Assembly: GCA_041741095.1 (NCBI GenBank)
Contig: JBGSKQ010000082.1
Span: 54,230-118,229, forward strand
Direction of reading: 5' to 3'
Origin: UBA6168 sp041741095
GTDB lineage: Bacteria; Bacteroidota; Bacteroidia; Chitinophagales; Saprospiraceae
Length of the DNA: 64,000 nt
The notes under the pieces were generated by a model. That model made no database searches. It was given only the letters and a program-made list of their open reading frames with translations, and was not told the DNA's origin. Position numbers and translations under genes: made by a program. Positions 52,464 through 59,324 of the stretch are shown piece by piece. How positions within the stretch are numbered: position 1 is the stretch's first letter; the number at the start of each line of letters is the position of its first letter.

Positions 52464-52957
52464 GGTATAAATATTTAATGGGCAATTGCCCTTTGAAAAA
52501 TCTTATGATTGGCCATAAGCTATTTAGGCGATCGGTCGAAATTCAACCTTCACCTCTTTGCTTGGTTCCAATTAACAAGCTCGGTATCCTATCTGTGTTG
52601 AAATAACAGCCCTAAGAAAGGGATATTCTTTGTTGGCCAGAGGTTTAATCTCGGCAACTATCAGGGCTTGGATGGAGGTGCGGCAGCGCACAAATCAGTT
52701 CGGCAGTTCAAGATTTACAAAAAGCGTTCTCCTTTGCCACGTTGGGTGTTTTTTAATGGTATTTTCATTTCAGGGTCAATAAAAATGAAGGTTGTTAAAA
52801 AATTATTAGAGCCAATGTGCCAATAGGATACGAGAATTATTTTTTATGATATAAGCTTTCGTCATTTGCAAATGAACTCTCAAAGCTGGAACAAGCCAAT
52901 TTCAGCACAATCTTTGAAGCGACGGCCTTTGCACTGTAGCCTAAAAACAAACAAACT
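52464..52957. other. 494-bp intergenic region
   Basis: No gene or RNA was recognised. It contains the palindrome GGGCAATTGCCC at 52480-52491 and, near its right end, the leader (about 52930-52957) that is shared with the paralogous gene at 54016. Confidence 0.5.
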
Positions 52958-53257
52958 ATGAACAACACCCGTAAGAATCTTACCGCCGCTGCGTGGTCAA
53001 AACTGGAGTCCCTTTCCAGCCTGCGCAGGTTTCTCCAAAAAGAACTCGACCATACCCACCAGTTTGACGCTTTCAATCCTGACGAGCGGATCGTGGAAGC
53101 GCTTCATTCCATTGACAGTTTCAGTACTGAGATTTCGAGGTTTCTTCATTTTTCCAATGAGGAAAATCGTCCATTTGAATTGGAAAATGAGTTCGACGAC
53201 CTTTCTGCCCGCTATCATGCCCTGATGGATAAGCTTGAAAAGATGGTAGTGCATTGA
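52958..53257 (+). CDS. Small helical protein, paralogue A
   Basis: The 99-residue protein begins MNNTRKNLTAAAWSKLESLS and is almost entirely helical, with heptad-like Leu spacing, acidic overall, and no signal peptide. It is a clear paralogue of the protein at 54016-54315: both share the pattern T-x-K-x-L-x-A-x-AWS-x-LESLS-x-LR-x-x-x-QKELD and the later SIDxFSxEIS(R/D)FL. The 30 bp before the two start codons are also similar, so gene and leader were duplicated together. The family was not recognised; a protein-binding role is plausible from the shape only. Confidence 0.7.
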   Translation: MNNTRKNLTAAAWSKLESLSSLRRFLQKELDHTHQFDAFNPDERIVEALHSIDSFSTEISRFLHFSNEENRPFELENEFDDLSARYHALMDKLEKMVVH

Positions 53258-53339
53258 TAAGCCACTCTCCCTTCACTTTTGTTTATTTGCAAGCCATTTT
53301 TCCCATAGACCATAAACAAGGCTTGTAGCACCACTTTTC

Positions 53340-53882
53340 TTGAGAACCGGGTTTGCCATATTTTTCCTCCTATTGCTGGGTTTCCCATTTTGGGGCACCT
53401 ATGGCATCCTTATGCAGCGCAGGGCATCGGTCAGAAGGGCAATTGCCTTGCAGATAGCAGATGGGGCTGGGCAAAACACCTTGGTACGCTTGGCTTTTAC
53501 CAAAGCACAGGCAACAACCGCCCTGGAGTGGGAGCACAGCCGTGAATTTGAATACAAGGGGGAAATGTACGACGTGGTGAAGGCTGAAGAAAAAGGCGAC
53601 AGCCTCATTTACCACTGCATCTGGGACAAGGCCGAAACGGCCATCAACCGCCAATTGGACAACCTGGTGAGGATGGTCAGCAACAACAACCCCCAAAACA
53701 AGCAGGATTTCAAGCTACTGCTGGATTTTTTTAAATCACTTTTCTGCACTTCCGCCCAGAACAATCACCCCCATTTTGCAGCCCTTGTAAAACAACCGCA
53801 TTTTTACCGCTTCTCTTTGCCCATTGTTTATACGCTACCCGCCGTCCCGCCGCCCCGGGCATGTTGCAATTTTCAAGTTTGA
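53340..53882 (+). CDS. Membrane-anchored protein of a Bacteroidota-specific family
   Basis: The 180-residue protein starts at a TTG at 53340 and has one N-terminal membrane helix (TGFAIFFLLLLGFPFWGTYG). A soluble domain follows with LEWEHSREFEYKGEMYDVVK and EEKGDSLIYHCIWDKAETAI. This EFxYKGxMYDVV-type stretch recurs in uncharacterised Bacteroidota proteins often found near TonB-dependent receptors or metal genes, and here a receptor gene follows. The last part contains H and C residues (HPHFAAL, ACCNFQV). The start is uncertain. Confidence 0.65.
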   Translation: MRTGFAIFFLLLLGFPFWGTYGILMQRRASVRRAIALQIADGAGQNTLVRLAFTKAQATTALEWEHSREFEYKGEMYDVVKAEEKGDSLIYHCIWDKAETAINRQLDNLVRMVSNNNPQNKQDFKLLLDFFKSLFCTSAQNNHPHFAALVKQPHFYRFSLPIVYTLPAVPPPRACCNFQV

Positions 53883-54015
53883 GTTCTGCCGCATAGTATT
53901 CGCATGCACGGCAGAAAGCCAAAAAGCTCCTCGGCAATTGATGGGAAAGCATTCCTGCTTGAACCCCTGAAATTGTCCTGCGTTGCTGCACTATAAACTA
54001 AAAATAAGCGCAACT

Positions 54016-54315
54016 ATGGATAGCACCCAAAAGCGGCTGTCCGCCGAGGCATGGTCAATGCTCGAATCATTGTCGGCATTGCGGAAATCCGTGCAAAAAG
54101 AGCTGGATTTCCTGCATTCCGTATCGCCCGATTTGTCATCGGACAAACTGGACAGTCTGATCGTTTCCATTGACCATTTTAGCGGGGAGATCTCGGATTT
54201 TTTGATGGCCATGAAAAATTCCATTGACAAGGATGCCTTGGAAATGGAATTTGTCAATCTATCGGAGCACTATGCCTCCTTAAAACGATTGGTTCATGGT
54301 TTGATCAAGGATTAG
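54016..54315 (+). CDS. Small helical protein, paralogue B
   Basis: The 99-residue protein starts at the ATG at 54016 (MDSTQKRLSAEAWSMLESLS). It aligns with paralogue A along its full length and has the same length. The shared leader reads TGCACTATAAACTAAAAATA here and TGCACTGTAGCCTAAAAACA before paralogue A. It is helical and acidic, with no signal or membrane segment. It is convergent with the TonB-dependent receptor gene. Confidence 0.7.
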   Translation: MDSTQKRLSAEAWSMLESLSALRKSVQKELDFLHSVSPDLSSDKLDSLIVSIDHFSGEISDFLMAMKNSIDKDALEMEFVNLSEHYASLKRLVHGLIKD

Positions 54316-54382
54316 CTGACTATGGCAGAGATGCCAAAACGGCCGGAAAGGGCAGTCTCACGACTGCTTTTTCCGGTTTTTT

Positions 54383-56656
54383 TTACCATTCCAATTTTAA
54401 ACCAGCGTAAAACTCCCGCCCGTGTATCGGTGCATAGGCATACGCCGTGTCGAAATGTTGGCTGAATCCCACTTGGCTGTTCAGGTCGTTGTAGCCCGTG
54501 AGCGGGGAGTAGGGCTGCACAAAATCCAGCAGGTTTTGGCCGCCGATATATGCCGTCCAGTTTTTTGAAAAACGCTTGCTGATTTGGAAATTGTGAAAGG
54601 AGAAAGGCTTCGAGCGCTCTGGCCTTGGTTCGGCCAATGGCTGCCCGTTTTCACCCAAATCATACACAACGGGCAATTCCATCTTGCCAGTGGCACGGAT
54701 GCTATAGGCCAGGCTTACGCCTGCTTTCTTCCACTGGTAATTGATGTTGAAAATGCCGCTCCAGTCGGGCGAAAACTCAATGGGCCTCGTGGCCAAATCG
54801 CCTTCTTCGTTGCGCTGCGTTTGTGTAGCTTTTTGAAATGAAATGCCAAAAGTAAACGACAGGGGGAAGGCAAATTCCTGGCTGATGTTCAGGCCAATGC
54901 CCTTGGTGATGGCGTGGCCGTCCGTATTGGCGTAAACGATCTTGCCGGGCTGGTCGTAGTTAGGCGTTATTTTATTGGTGAAATAAGTGAAAAATGCGTC
55001 CACGTCCAGGCTGCCCTGGCTGTTGCCGATATTGAAGATATGGTTGAAATTCAACGTGCCATTGTAGGACTTTTCAGGGCGCAGTTTTTCGGCAATTTCC
55101 ACCGTGCGCTGCCCAGTGATGAAGGCGTGGTCTTCCGTAAAAAGGTTGACGATACGGAAACCCGTGCCGAAGTTGGCCCGCAGGGTCGTCCAGTCTTCCG
55201 GCTTGTATTTAGCGCTCAGTCGGGGCGAAAAAATAAGGCCGTGCTTGCTGTAATGATCCAGCCTTGCGCCTGTTAGCAGGGTCAGCCGTTTAGACATTTC
55301 CCATTCATCTTGTATAAAAATGCCAGGCGTAAACTGCTCATCGGCCCCCGCTTGCGTTGCCACCGTATTGTCGTCGTAGTGTTGAAAACGGGAAGTCAGG
55401 CCCGCCACAATGCCGTGCTGGCGGAGTTGTTTAACCCAAATGAAATTGGCGAAGGCGATGTCCTGTTCTGCCTTGTAAAAAGCGTCGCCGTAGTAGCTGT
55501 TTTGCAAGTGGTGGCTGAGGGAAAAATCCAGCCGCAGGTGTTCGGCGGTCGGCAGTTCGTAGGTACCGAAAAACTCGCCCCGATTGGTATAAATGCTTTC
55601 GCCATACACTTCGCTGCTGCCCCGCAAGTGCCGGTAGCTCCTGTCGTTCAAAAAAGCCTCCACCCCATTGCGGCGGTCTTCGTAGTAATATTTTCCGGCG
55701 AGCGTCAGCTTTTTGCCGCTCTTGCGGTGCAGGTTCCATTTGGTAAAAAAAGCATAGCGGTCAAGGTTGATGCGGTCATTGAAAAAGTCGTGGTTGCGAT
55801 CGTCGAAGCCATTGATCAAGGCATAGTTGAGGCCAACGAACCCAGCCGTTTTGCCAAATTTTGGCGCAAATGCCACGTTGCCAAACGATTCCAAATGCGT
55901 CGTGCCCATCACGTCCGCCGCAAAAAAAGGCTGCTTGGCCGGGTCTTTTGTGATGATGTTGATGACGCCTGCCACCGCCTCCGAGCCGTAGAGCGTGGAG
56001 TTCGGGCCTTTTATCACCTCGAAGCGGTCAATGATCATGTTGGGGATGCCGTTCAGGCCATAGACCGAGGCGAGGTTGCCGTACATGGGCATCCCGTCCA
56101 GCAGCACCGCCGTGTAGGGGCCGGGCAGGCCATTGATGCTGATGCTGTTGGTGAAACAAACACCGCAGGCGACCACCTCCTGCACGCCGTTCACCATTTT
56201 CACGCCGTCCATGATGGACGAGGCGGCAGCGGGCAGGTAGGTTTCGAGGTATTTTGCCGTCAGCACGTCCACTTTTACAGGCGAATCGGACACATAAGTA
56301 GGCTTCATCGTGCCGGTGACCACTACTTGGTTGAGCATGGACGTGCTTTCGATTAGTTCAAATTCAAGGGAAACTATTTCGTTTTTTTTAAGTGAAATCG
56401 TCTTGATTTGTGAGTCGTATCCCAGGAACGTTGCGCTGACGGAATAGCTCCCAACTGGCAGATTTTCTATTTTGAAAAAACCCTTTTCATCGCTGGTGCT
56501 GCCGTATTTGCCATCGTTCAGGCTGATGGTGGCAAACTCCAAAGGGGAGTTTTTCGTTTTTACAAATCCCTGTATTACAGCCGATTGGGAAAAAATCGAA
56601 GTGGCAAACGAGCATAAAACGATAAGCAGAAATAGTGTAATTTTGGGCTTTTCCAT
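54383..56656 (-). CDS. TonB-dependent receptor, metal-responsive
   Basis: The 757-residue outer membrane protein has a signal peptide (MEKPKITLFLLIVLCSFATS), an N-terminal carboxypeptidase-regulatory-like domain (about 24-105), a plug (about 110-235) and a 22-strand barrel ending in an aromatic-rich strand (REFYAGLKLEW). The plug carries an unusual CGVCFTNSISINGLPGPY (about 160-178) and LDGMPMYGNL, a pattern I associate with metal or metal-chelate receptors of Bacteroidota; the Cys pair may bind metal. The promoter contains a DtxR-type iron-box-like operator and the regulator gene is divergent, so metal-repressed expression is expected. The ligand is unknown. Confidence 0.9.
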   Translation of the reverse strand: MEKPKITLFLLIVLCSFATSIFSQSAVIQGFVKTKNSPLEFATISLNDGKYGSTSDEKGFFKIENLPVGSYSVSATFLGYDSQIKTISLKKNEIVSLEFELIESTSMLNQVVVTGTMKPTYVSDSPVKVDVLTAKYLETYLPAAASSIMDGVKMVNGVQEVVACGVCFTNSISINGLPGPYTAVLLDGMPMYGNLASVYGLNGIPNMIIDRFEVIKGPNSTLYGSEAVAGVINIITKDPAKQPFFAADVMGTTHLESFGNVAFAPKFGKTAGFVGLNYALINGFDDRNHDFFNDRINLDRYAFFTKWNLHRKSGKKLTLAGKYYYEDRRNGVEAFLNDRSYRHLRGSSEVYGESIYTNRGEFFGTYELPTAEHLRLDFSLSHHLQNSYYGDAFYKAEQDIAFANFIWVKQLRQHGIVAGLTSRFQHYDDNTVATQAGADEQFTPGIFIQDEWEMSKRLTLLTGARLDHYSKHGLIFSPRLSAKYKPEDWTTLRANFGTGFRIVNLFTEDHAFITGQRTVEIAEKLRPEKSYNGTLNFNHIFNIGNSQGSLDVDAFFTYFTNKITPNYDQPGKIVYANTDGHAITKGIGLNISQEFAFPLSFTFGISFQKATQTQRNEEGDLATRPIEFSPDWSGIFNINYQWKKAGVSLAYSIRATGKMELPVVYDLGENGQPLAEPRPERSKPFSFHNFQISKRFSKNWTAYIGGQNLLDFVQPYSPLTGYNDLNSQVGFSQHFDTAYAYAPIHGREFYAGLKLEW

Positions 56657-56690
56657 AAGTTAGCATTTGGTTGAATAACTAATACGGGCA

Positions 56691-56722
56691 CAAAACTATA
56701 AAAGTTAGGTTAGACTAACAAA
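56691..56722 (-). promoter_or_regulatory. Promoter of the TonB-dependent receptor gene
   Basis: The minus strand shows TTTG (56722-56719), a 20-bp spacer and TAGTTTTG (56698-56691). The leader would be about 28 nt. The iron-box-like operator fills most of the spacer and overlaps the -33. Confidence 0.7.
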
Positions 56723-56723
56723 T
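56705..56723. promoter_or_regulatory. DtxR/IdeR-type iron-box-like operator
   Basis: TTAGGTTAGACTAACAAAT matches the DtxR/IdeR consensus TTAGGTTAGSCTAACCTAA at 15 of 19 positions, with a perfect GTTAG-A-CTAAC core. It lies between the divergent receptor and DtxR-type genes, across the receptor promoter. Confidence 0.75.
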
Positions 56724-56750
56724 TTATTTTATGCGCCTAAAATATTATTG

Positions 56751-57413
56751 ATGGAACTTACAAAAAACGAGGAAGACTATTTGAAAGTCCTCTTTATGCT
56801 TTCCGTAGAAGCAGGGAACGACATGGTCGGTACCAACCACCTGGCTGCCGACCTTGGCCTTGCCCCAGCCTCGGCCAACGGCATGTTGAAAAAACTGACC
56901 GAAAAAAACCTGGTTTACAATGAAAAACACGGCAAGTGGGTATTGACCGATCAGGGAAAAAGCATTGCCCTGCAACTCATCCGAAAGCACCGCCTGTGGG
57001 AGACTTTTTTGTACGAAAAACTGGAATTCACATGGGACGAAGTGCATGAAGTGGCGGAGCAGTTGGAACACATCCACTCCAAAAAATTGATAGAAAAACT
57101 CGACAAATTCCTCGGCTACCCCGAATTCGACCCGCACGGCGACCCCATCCCCAACGAAAAAGGCAAGTACAAGGCCGTCCGAAAATTGACCCTTTCGGAG
57201 GTGCCGTCCGGCTCCACCTGCAAGCTCATCGCCGTAAAGGACAGTTCGGCAGCCTTCCTTCAATACGTTTCCGAAATTGGCCTGGGCATCCGCAGCCAGA
57301 TCAAGGTCATTGGCCGCCAAGCATTTGACAACTCCATCCGGATAGAAGTGGACGGGACAGAGGTGCAGGTTTCTGAAAAGTTTGCCATGAATATTTTTGT
57401 GGTAACAGTGTGA
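56751..57413 (+). CDS. DtxR/MntR-family metal-dependent repressor
   Basis: The 220-residue protein starts at ATG 56751 (a TTG at 56748 is also in frame). It has an N-terminal winged helix (about 1-62; TNHLAADLGLAPASANGMLK), a dimerisation/metal-binding domain (about 63-140; RKHRLWETFLYEKLEFTWDE, HEVAEQLEHIHSKKLIEKL, YPEFDPHGDPIPNEKG) with the usual His/Glu/Asp ligands, and a C-terminal FeoA/SH3-like domain (about 150-220). Family members repress metal uptake when Fe2+ or Mn2+ is bound. The operator in front of the receptor gene makes self and receptor control likely. Confidence 0.92.
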   Translation: MELTKNEEDYLKVLFMLSVEAGNDMVGTNHLAADLGLAPASANGMLKKLTEKNLVYNEKHGKWVLTDQGKSIALQLIRKHRLWETFLYEKLEFTWDEVHEVAEQLEHIHSKKLIEKLDKFLGYPEFDPHGDPIPNEKGKYKAVRKLTLSEVPSGSTCKLIAVKDSSAAFLQYVSEIGLGIRSQIKVIGRQAFDNSIRIEVDGTEVQVSEKFAMNIFVVTV

Positions 57414-57416
57414 GAA

Positions 57417-57441
57417 ATGATGAACGATAAACTATGAACCA
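57417..57441. repeat. 7-bp-period repeat (GATGAAC/GATAAAC/TATGAAC) after the DtxR-type gene
   Basis: Three heptamers of the same family as the elements at 352-448 and 63550-63626 begin a few bases after the stop codon. Only one arm is present. Confidence 0.7.
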
Positions 57442-57449
57442 CTAAGCGA

Positions 57450-58040
57450 ATGGGCGAATTTCCTACCTTTTTAAAGCTTGGTTTCCATCATATTGCCGAC
57501 CCGATGGCCTTTGACCACCTGCTGTTCATCGTCACTTTGTGTGCCGTGTATGAATGGTCGGAGTGGAAAAAAATCCTCGTGCTGGTGACGGCTTTCACCA
57601 TCGGCCACTCACTGACACTGGCCTTGTCGGCGCTGGATATTTTCCGCCTGCCCTCCGATTTGGTGGAGGTGCTGATACCCATCACGATCCTGCTCACCAG
57701 CCTCCACAACATTTGGGCGAAAAAAGTAGAAGGCAGTGCTTTTTCAAAAACTTTGTCAACGAATTATGGCCTTGCGCTGTTTTTTGGGCTGATACACGGG
57801 ATGGGCTTCGCCAATTTTTTCCGCTCCCTGATGGGCGATATGGGCAGCATCATCCAGCCGCTTTTTGCTTTCAACCTGGGCCTGGAACTGGGGCAATTGA
57901 TGATAGTGGCGATATTTTTTACGGCCTATTTTATTTTAAGCCGCATTTTTACCATCCAGCAAAGGGACTGGAACCTGTACATTTCGGGCGCTGGCGGCGG
58001 CGGCGCTATCATCTTGATCGTGCAGGGGATTTTTGGATAA
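57450..58040 (+). CDS. HupE/UreJ-like membrane protein
   Basis: The 196-residue protein has six hydrophobic segments and the family pattern: HHIADPMAFDHLLFIVTLCA, then a conserved His region FTIGHSLTLALSAL, and GLIHGMGFANFF. The His/Asp motifs (HxxxGxDHLLF-like, FTxGHSxTL, GLxHGxGFA) are those of HupE/UreJ-type proteins, linked to Ni or Co transport in other phyla. It is placed directly after the DtxR-type regulator and before a DUF6702-like protein, so a metal transport role is likely, with the metal not determined. Confidence 0.87.
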   Translation: MGEFPTFLKLGFHHIADPMAFDHLLFIVTLCAVYEWSEWKKILVLVTAFTIGHSLTLALSALDIFRLPSDLVEVLIPITILLTSLHNIWAKKVEGSAFSKTLSTNYGLALFFGLIHGMGFANFFRSLMGDMGSIIQPLFAFNLGLELGQLMIVAIFFTAYFILSRIFTIQQRDWNLYISGAGGGGAIILIVQGIFG

Positions 58041-58055
58041 AAAGCTTAACTGGAC

Positions 58056-58529
58056 ATGCTGTTTTTCAAAATCATACTTCCGTTTATTTTTTTGCTGAAC
58101 GCAAAAGAACACGACTTCAAAATGAGCGTTTGCGAAATCGTCTATTCTGCTGAAAATGAAGCCTTTGACGTGAAATTTTACCTCTTTCAAGACGACCTGA
58201 AATCCGTCCTTTACGACAACCCCGATGCACCCACCATCGAAGAGATAAAGGCCAGTGAGTACATTTTGAGGCATTTTAACCTAAATATCAACGGCCAGGC
58301 ACAAGCCCTTGTATTTCAGTCTATTAAAGGCAAAAACGACCAAGTGCTGGCGCAATTCTCCACCCAAAAAATACCGCTGTCCAGCCTCTCAAAAATGCAA
58401 GTGAAAAACAACCTGTTCCTCGAAAAATTCAGGGAACAGATCAACATGGTCTATGCCCTGCTGCCAGGTCGTGACAAGTTGGTACAGATGCTGAATGCAA
58501 CCAAGACGGAGGCGGGGTTCTCCTTTTAG
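58056..58529 (+). CDS. DUF6702-like exported protein
   Basis: The 157-residue protein has a short N-terminal hydrophobic signal (MLFFKIILPFIFLLNA), then HDFKMSVCEIVYSAENEAFD and VKFYLFQDDLKSVLYDN. This opening resembles DUF6702, a periplasmic Bacteroidota family commonly next to HupE/UreJ-like and M1 peptidase genes. It starts 15 bp after the HupE-like gene, so it is in the same operon. Function is unknown. Confidence 0.7.
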   Translation: MLFFKIILPFIFLLNAKEHDFKMSVCEIVYSAENEAFDVKFYLFQDDLKSVLYDNPDAPTIEEIKASEYILRHFNLNINGQAQALVFQSIKGKNDQVLAQFSTQKIPLSSLSKMQVKNNLFLEKFREQINMVYALLPGRDKLVQMLNATKTEAGFSF

Positions 58530-58574
58530 GCTATTGTAGAAAATTAAGGGCCTGCAAAGCGGATGAATATTTTT

Positions 58575-58582
58575 TATCTTTG
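58575..58582 (+). promoter_or_regulatory. -7 element of the toxin-antitoxin operon
   Basis: TATCTTTG, an exact TAnnTTTG match, 17 bp before the antitoxin start. The -33 is not recognisable. Confidence 0.55.
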
Positions 58583-58599
58583 AAGAAAAAAATCGCAAA

Positions 58600-58845
58600 A
58601 TGATAGAGTTCAAAATTGAATTGGAGGAAAAAATAGTGGAAGATTTTGGGTATAAAAACATTGAAAACTACCTAAAGGAGCTTTCCCCGAAGCTTCAAAT
58701 GCAATTGGCCGCAAAAGAAATGATGAAAGATTTTAGCGGTATCAATTTGGAAAATGATGAAAAATGGAAAGTGGCACAAGAGGAGGCATGGAATGAGCAA
58801 AAAGACTATTACCTCGATGCATTGAAAAAGAAAAATAATGCTTGA
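58600..58845 (+). CDS. Antitoxin-like small protein
   Basis: The 81-residue charged, mostly helical protein begins MIEFKIELEEKIVEDFGYKN. Its stop overlaps the start of the PIN-domain gene (ATGCTTGA), the tight coupling usual for type II toxin-antitoxin pairs. The protein has an N-terminal beta-like strand followed by helices, compatible with a DNA-binding antitoxin of a RHH-like type but not diagnostic. Assignment rests mainly on context. Confidence 0.6.
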   Translation: MIEFKIELEEKIVEDFGYKNIENYLKELSPKLQMQLAAKEMMKDFSGINLENDEKWKVAQEEAWNEQKDYYLDALKKKNNA

Positions 58846-59268
58846 TTATATTTTGGATGCAAACGTGCTGATCAGCATGATGATCAGTGGCAAAAGCGCT
58901 TACAAACCCTTCTTGGCCTATTTTAATTTTTACACACCTGAATATTCTTTAACTGAAATTACGAAGTATGAAAAGCTGATTTTCGACAAGTCCCAACTTA
59001 AACCGTCTGAATTGAGGCAATATATTCTTATGGTTTTTGAGCAAATTACTGTTGTACCCAAAATGGCCTATCACAACAAGCCATCCAAAAGGCGCTCGAC
59101 CTTGCCGATGGCGTTGATTCCAAGGATGCTGCCTATTTGGCCTTGGCAATACAAACTGAAAAGGTGCTTTTGACGAGAGATAAACCACTTTACCACGGAG
59201 TACGATCTAAAGGTTTCCGCAAAATTTTGCTCTTTGACGATTTCCTCAAAAAAGCGTATTCATTATAA
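58838..59268 (+). pseudogene. PIN-domain toxin (VapC-like), split by a -1 frameshift
   Basis: The first frame (from ATG 58838) reads MLDYILDANVLISMMISGKS with the first PIN Asp in LDANVLIS, and TEITKYEKLIF. At the CCCAAAA run (59057-59063) the family sequence passes to the -1 frame: NGLSQQAIQKALDLADGVDS, KDAAYLALAIQTEKVLLTRD and KPLYHGVRSKGFRKILLFDD, ending at TAA 59268. The second half has the PIN acidic residues (DxKDxxxxALA, TRDK). Joined, it is about 142 residues, the normal size. The cause may be a true mutation, a homopolymer sequencing error or programmed slippage. Confidence 0.8.
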
Positions 59269-59295
59269 AAAGGAGGCTAGGCATAAAGAGCCTGA

Positions 59296-59303
59296 TATTT
59301 TTG
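59296..59303 (+). promoter_or_regulatory. -7 element for the M1 peptidase gene
   Basis: TATTTTTG matches TAnnTTTG. It lies 22 bp before the ATG at 59325 and argues against an earlier in-frame start at 59301. Confidence 0.55.
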
Positions 59304-59324
59304 ACCAATTTATCCATATTTATC

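Noticed and set aside
55310..56356. Long open frame antisense to the TonB-dependent receptor
   Set aside because: It overlaps the conserved plug and barrel of the receptor, and its low-complexity Val/Ala/His-rich product shows no family pattern.
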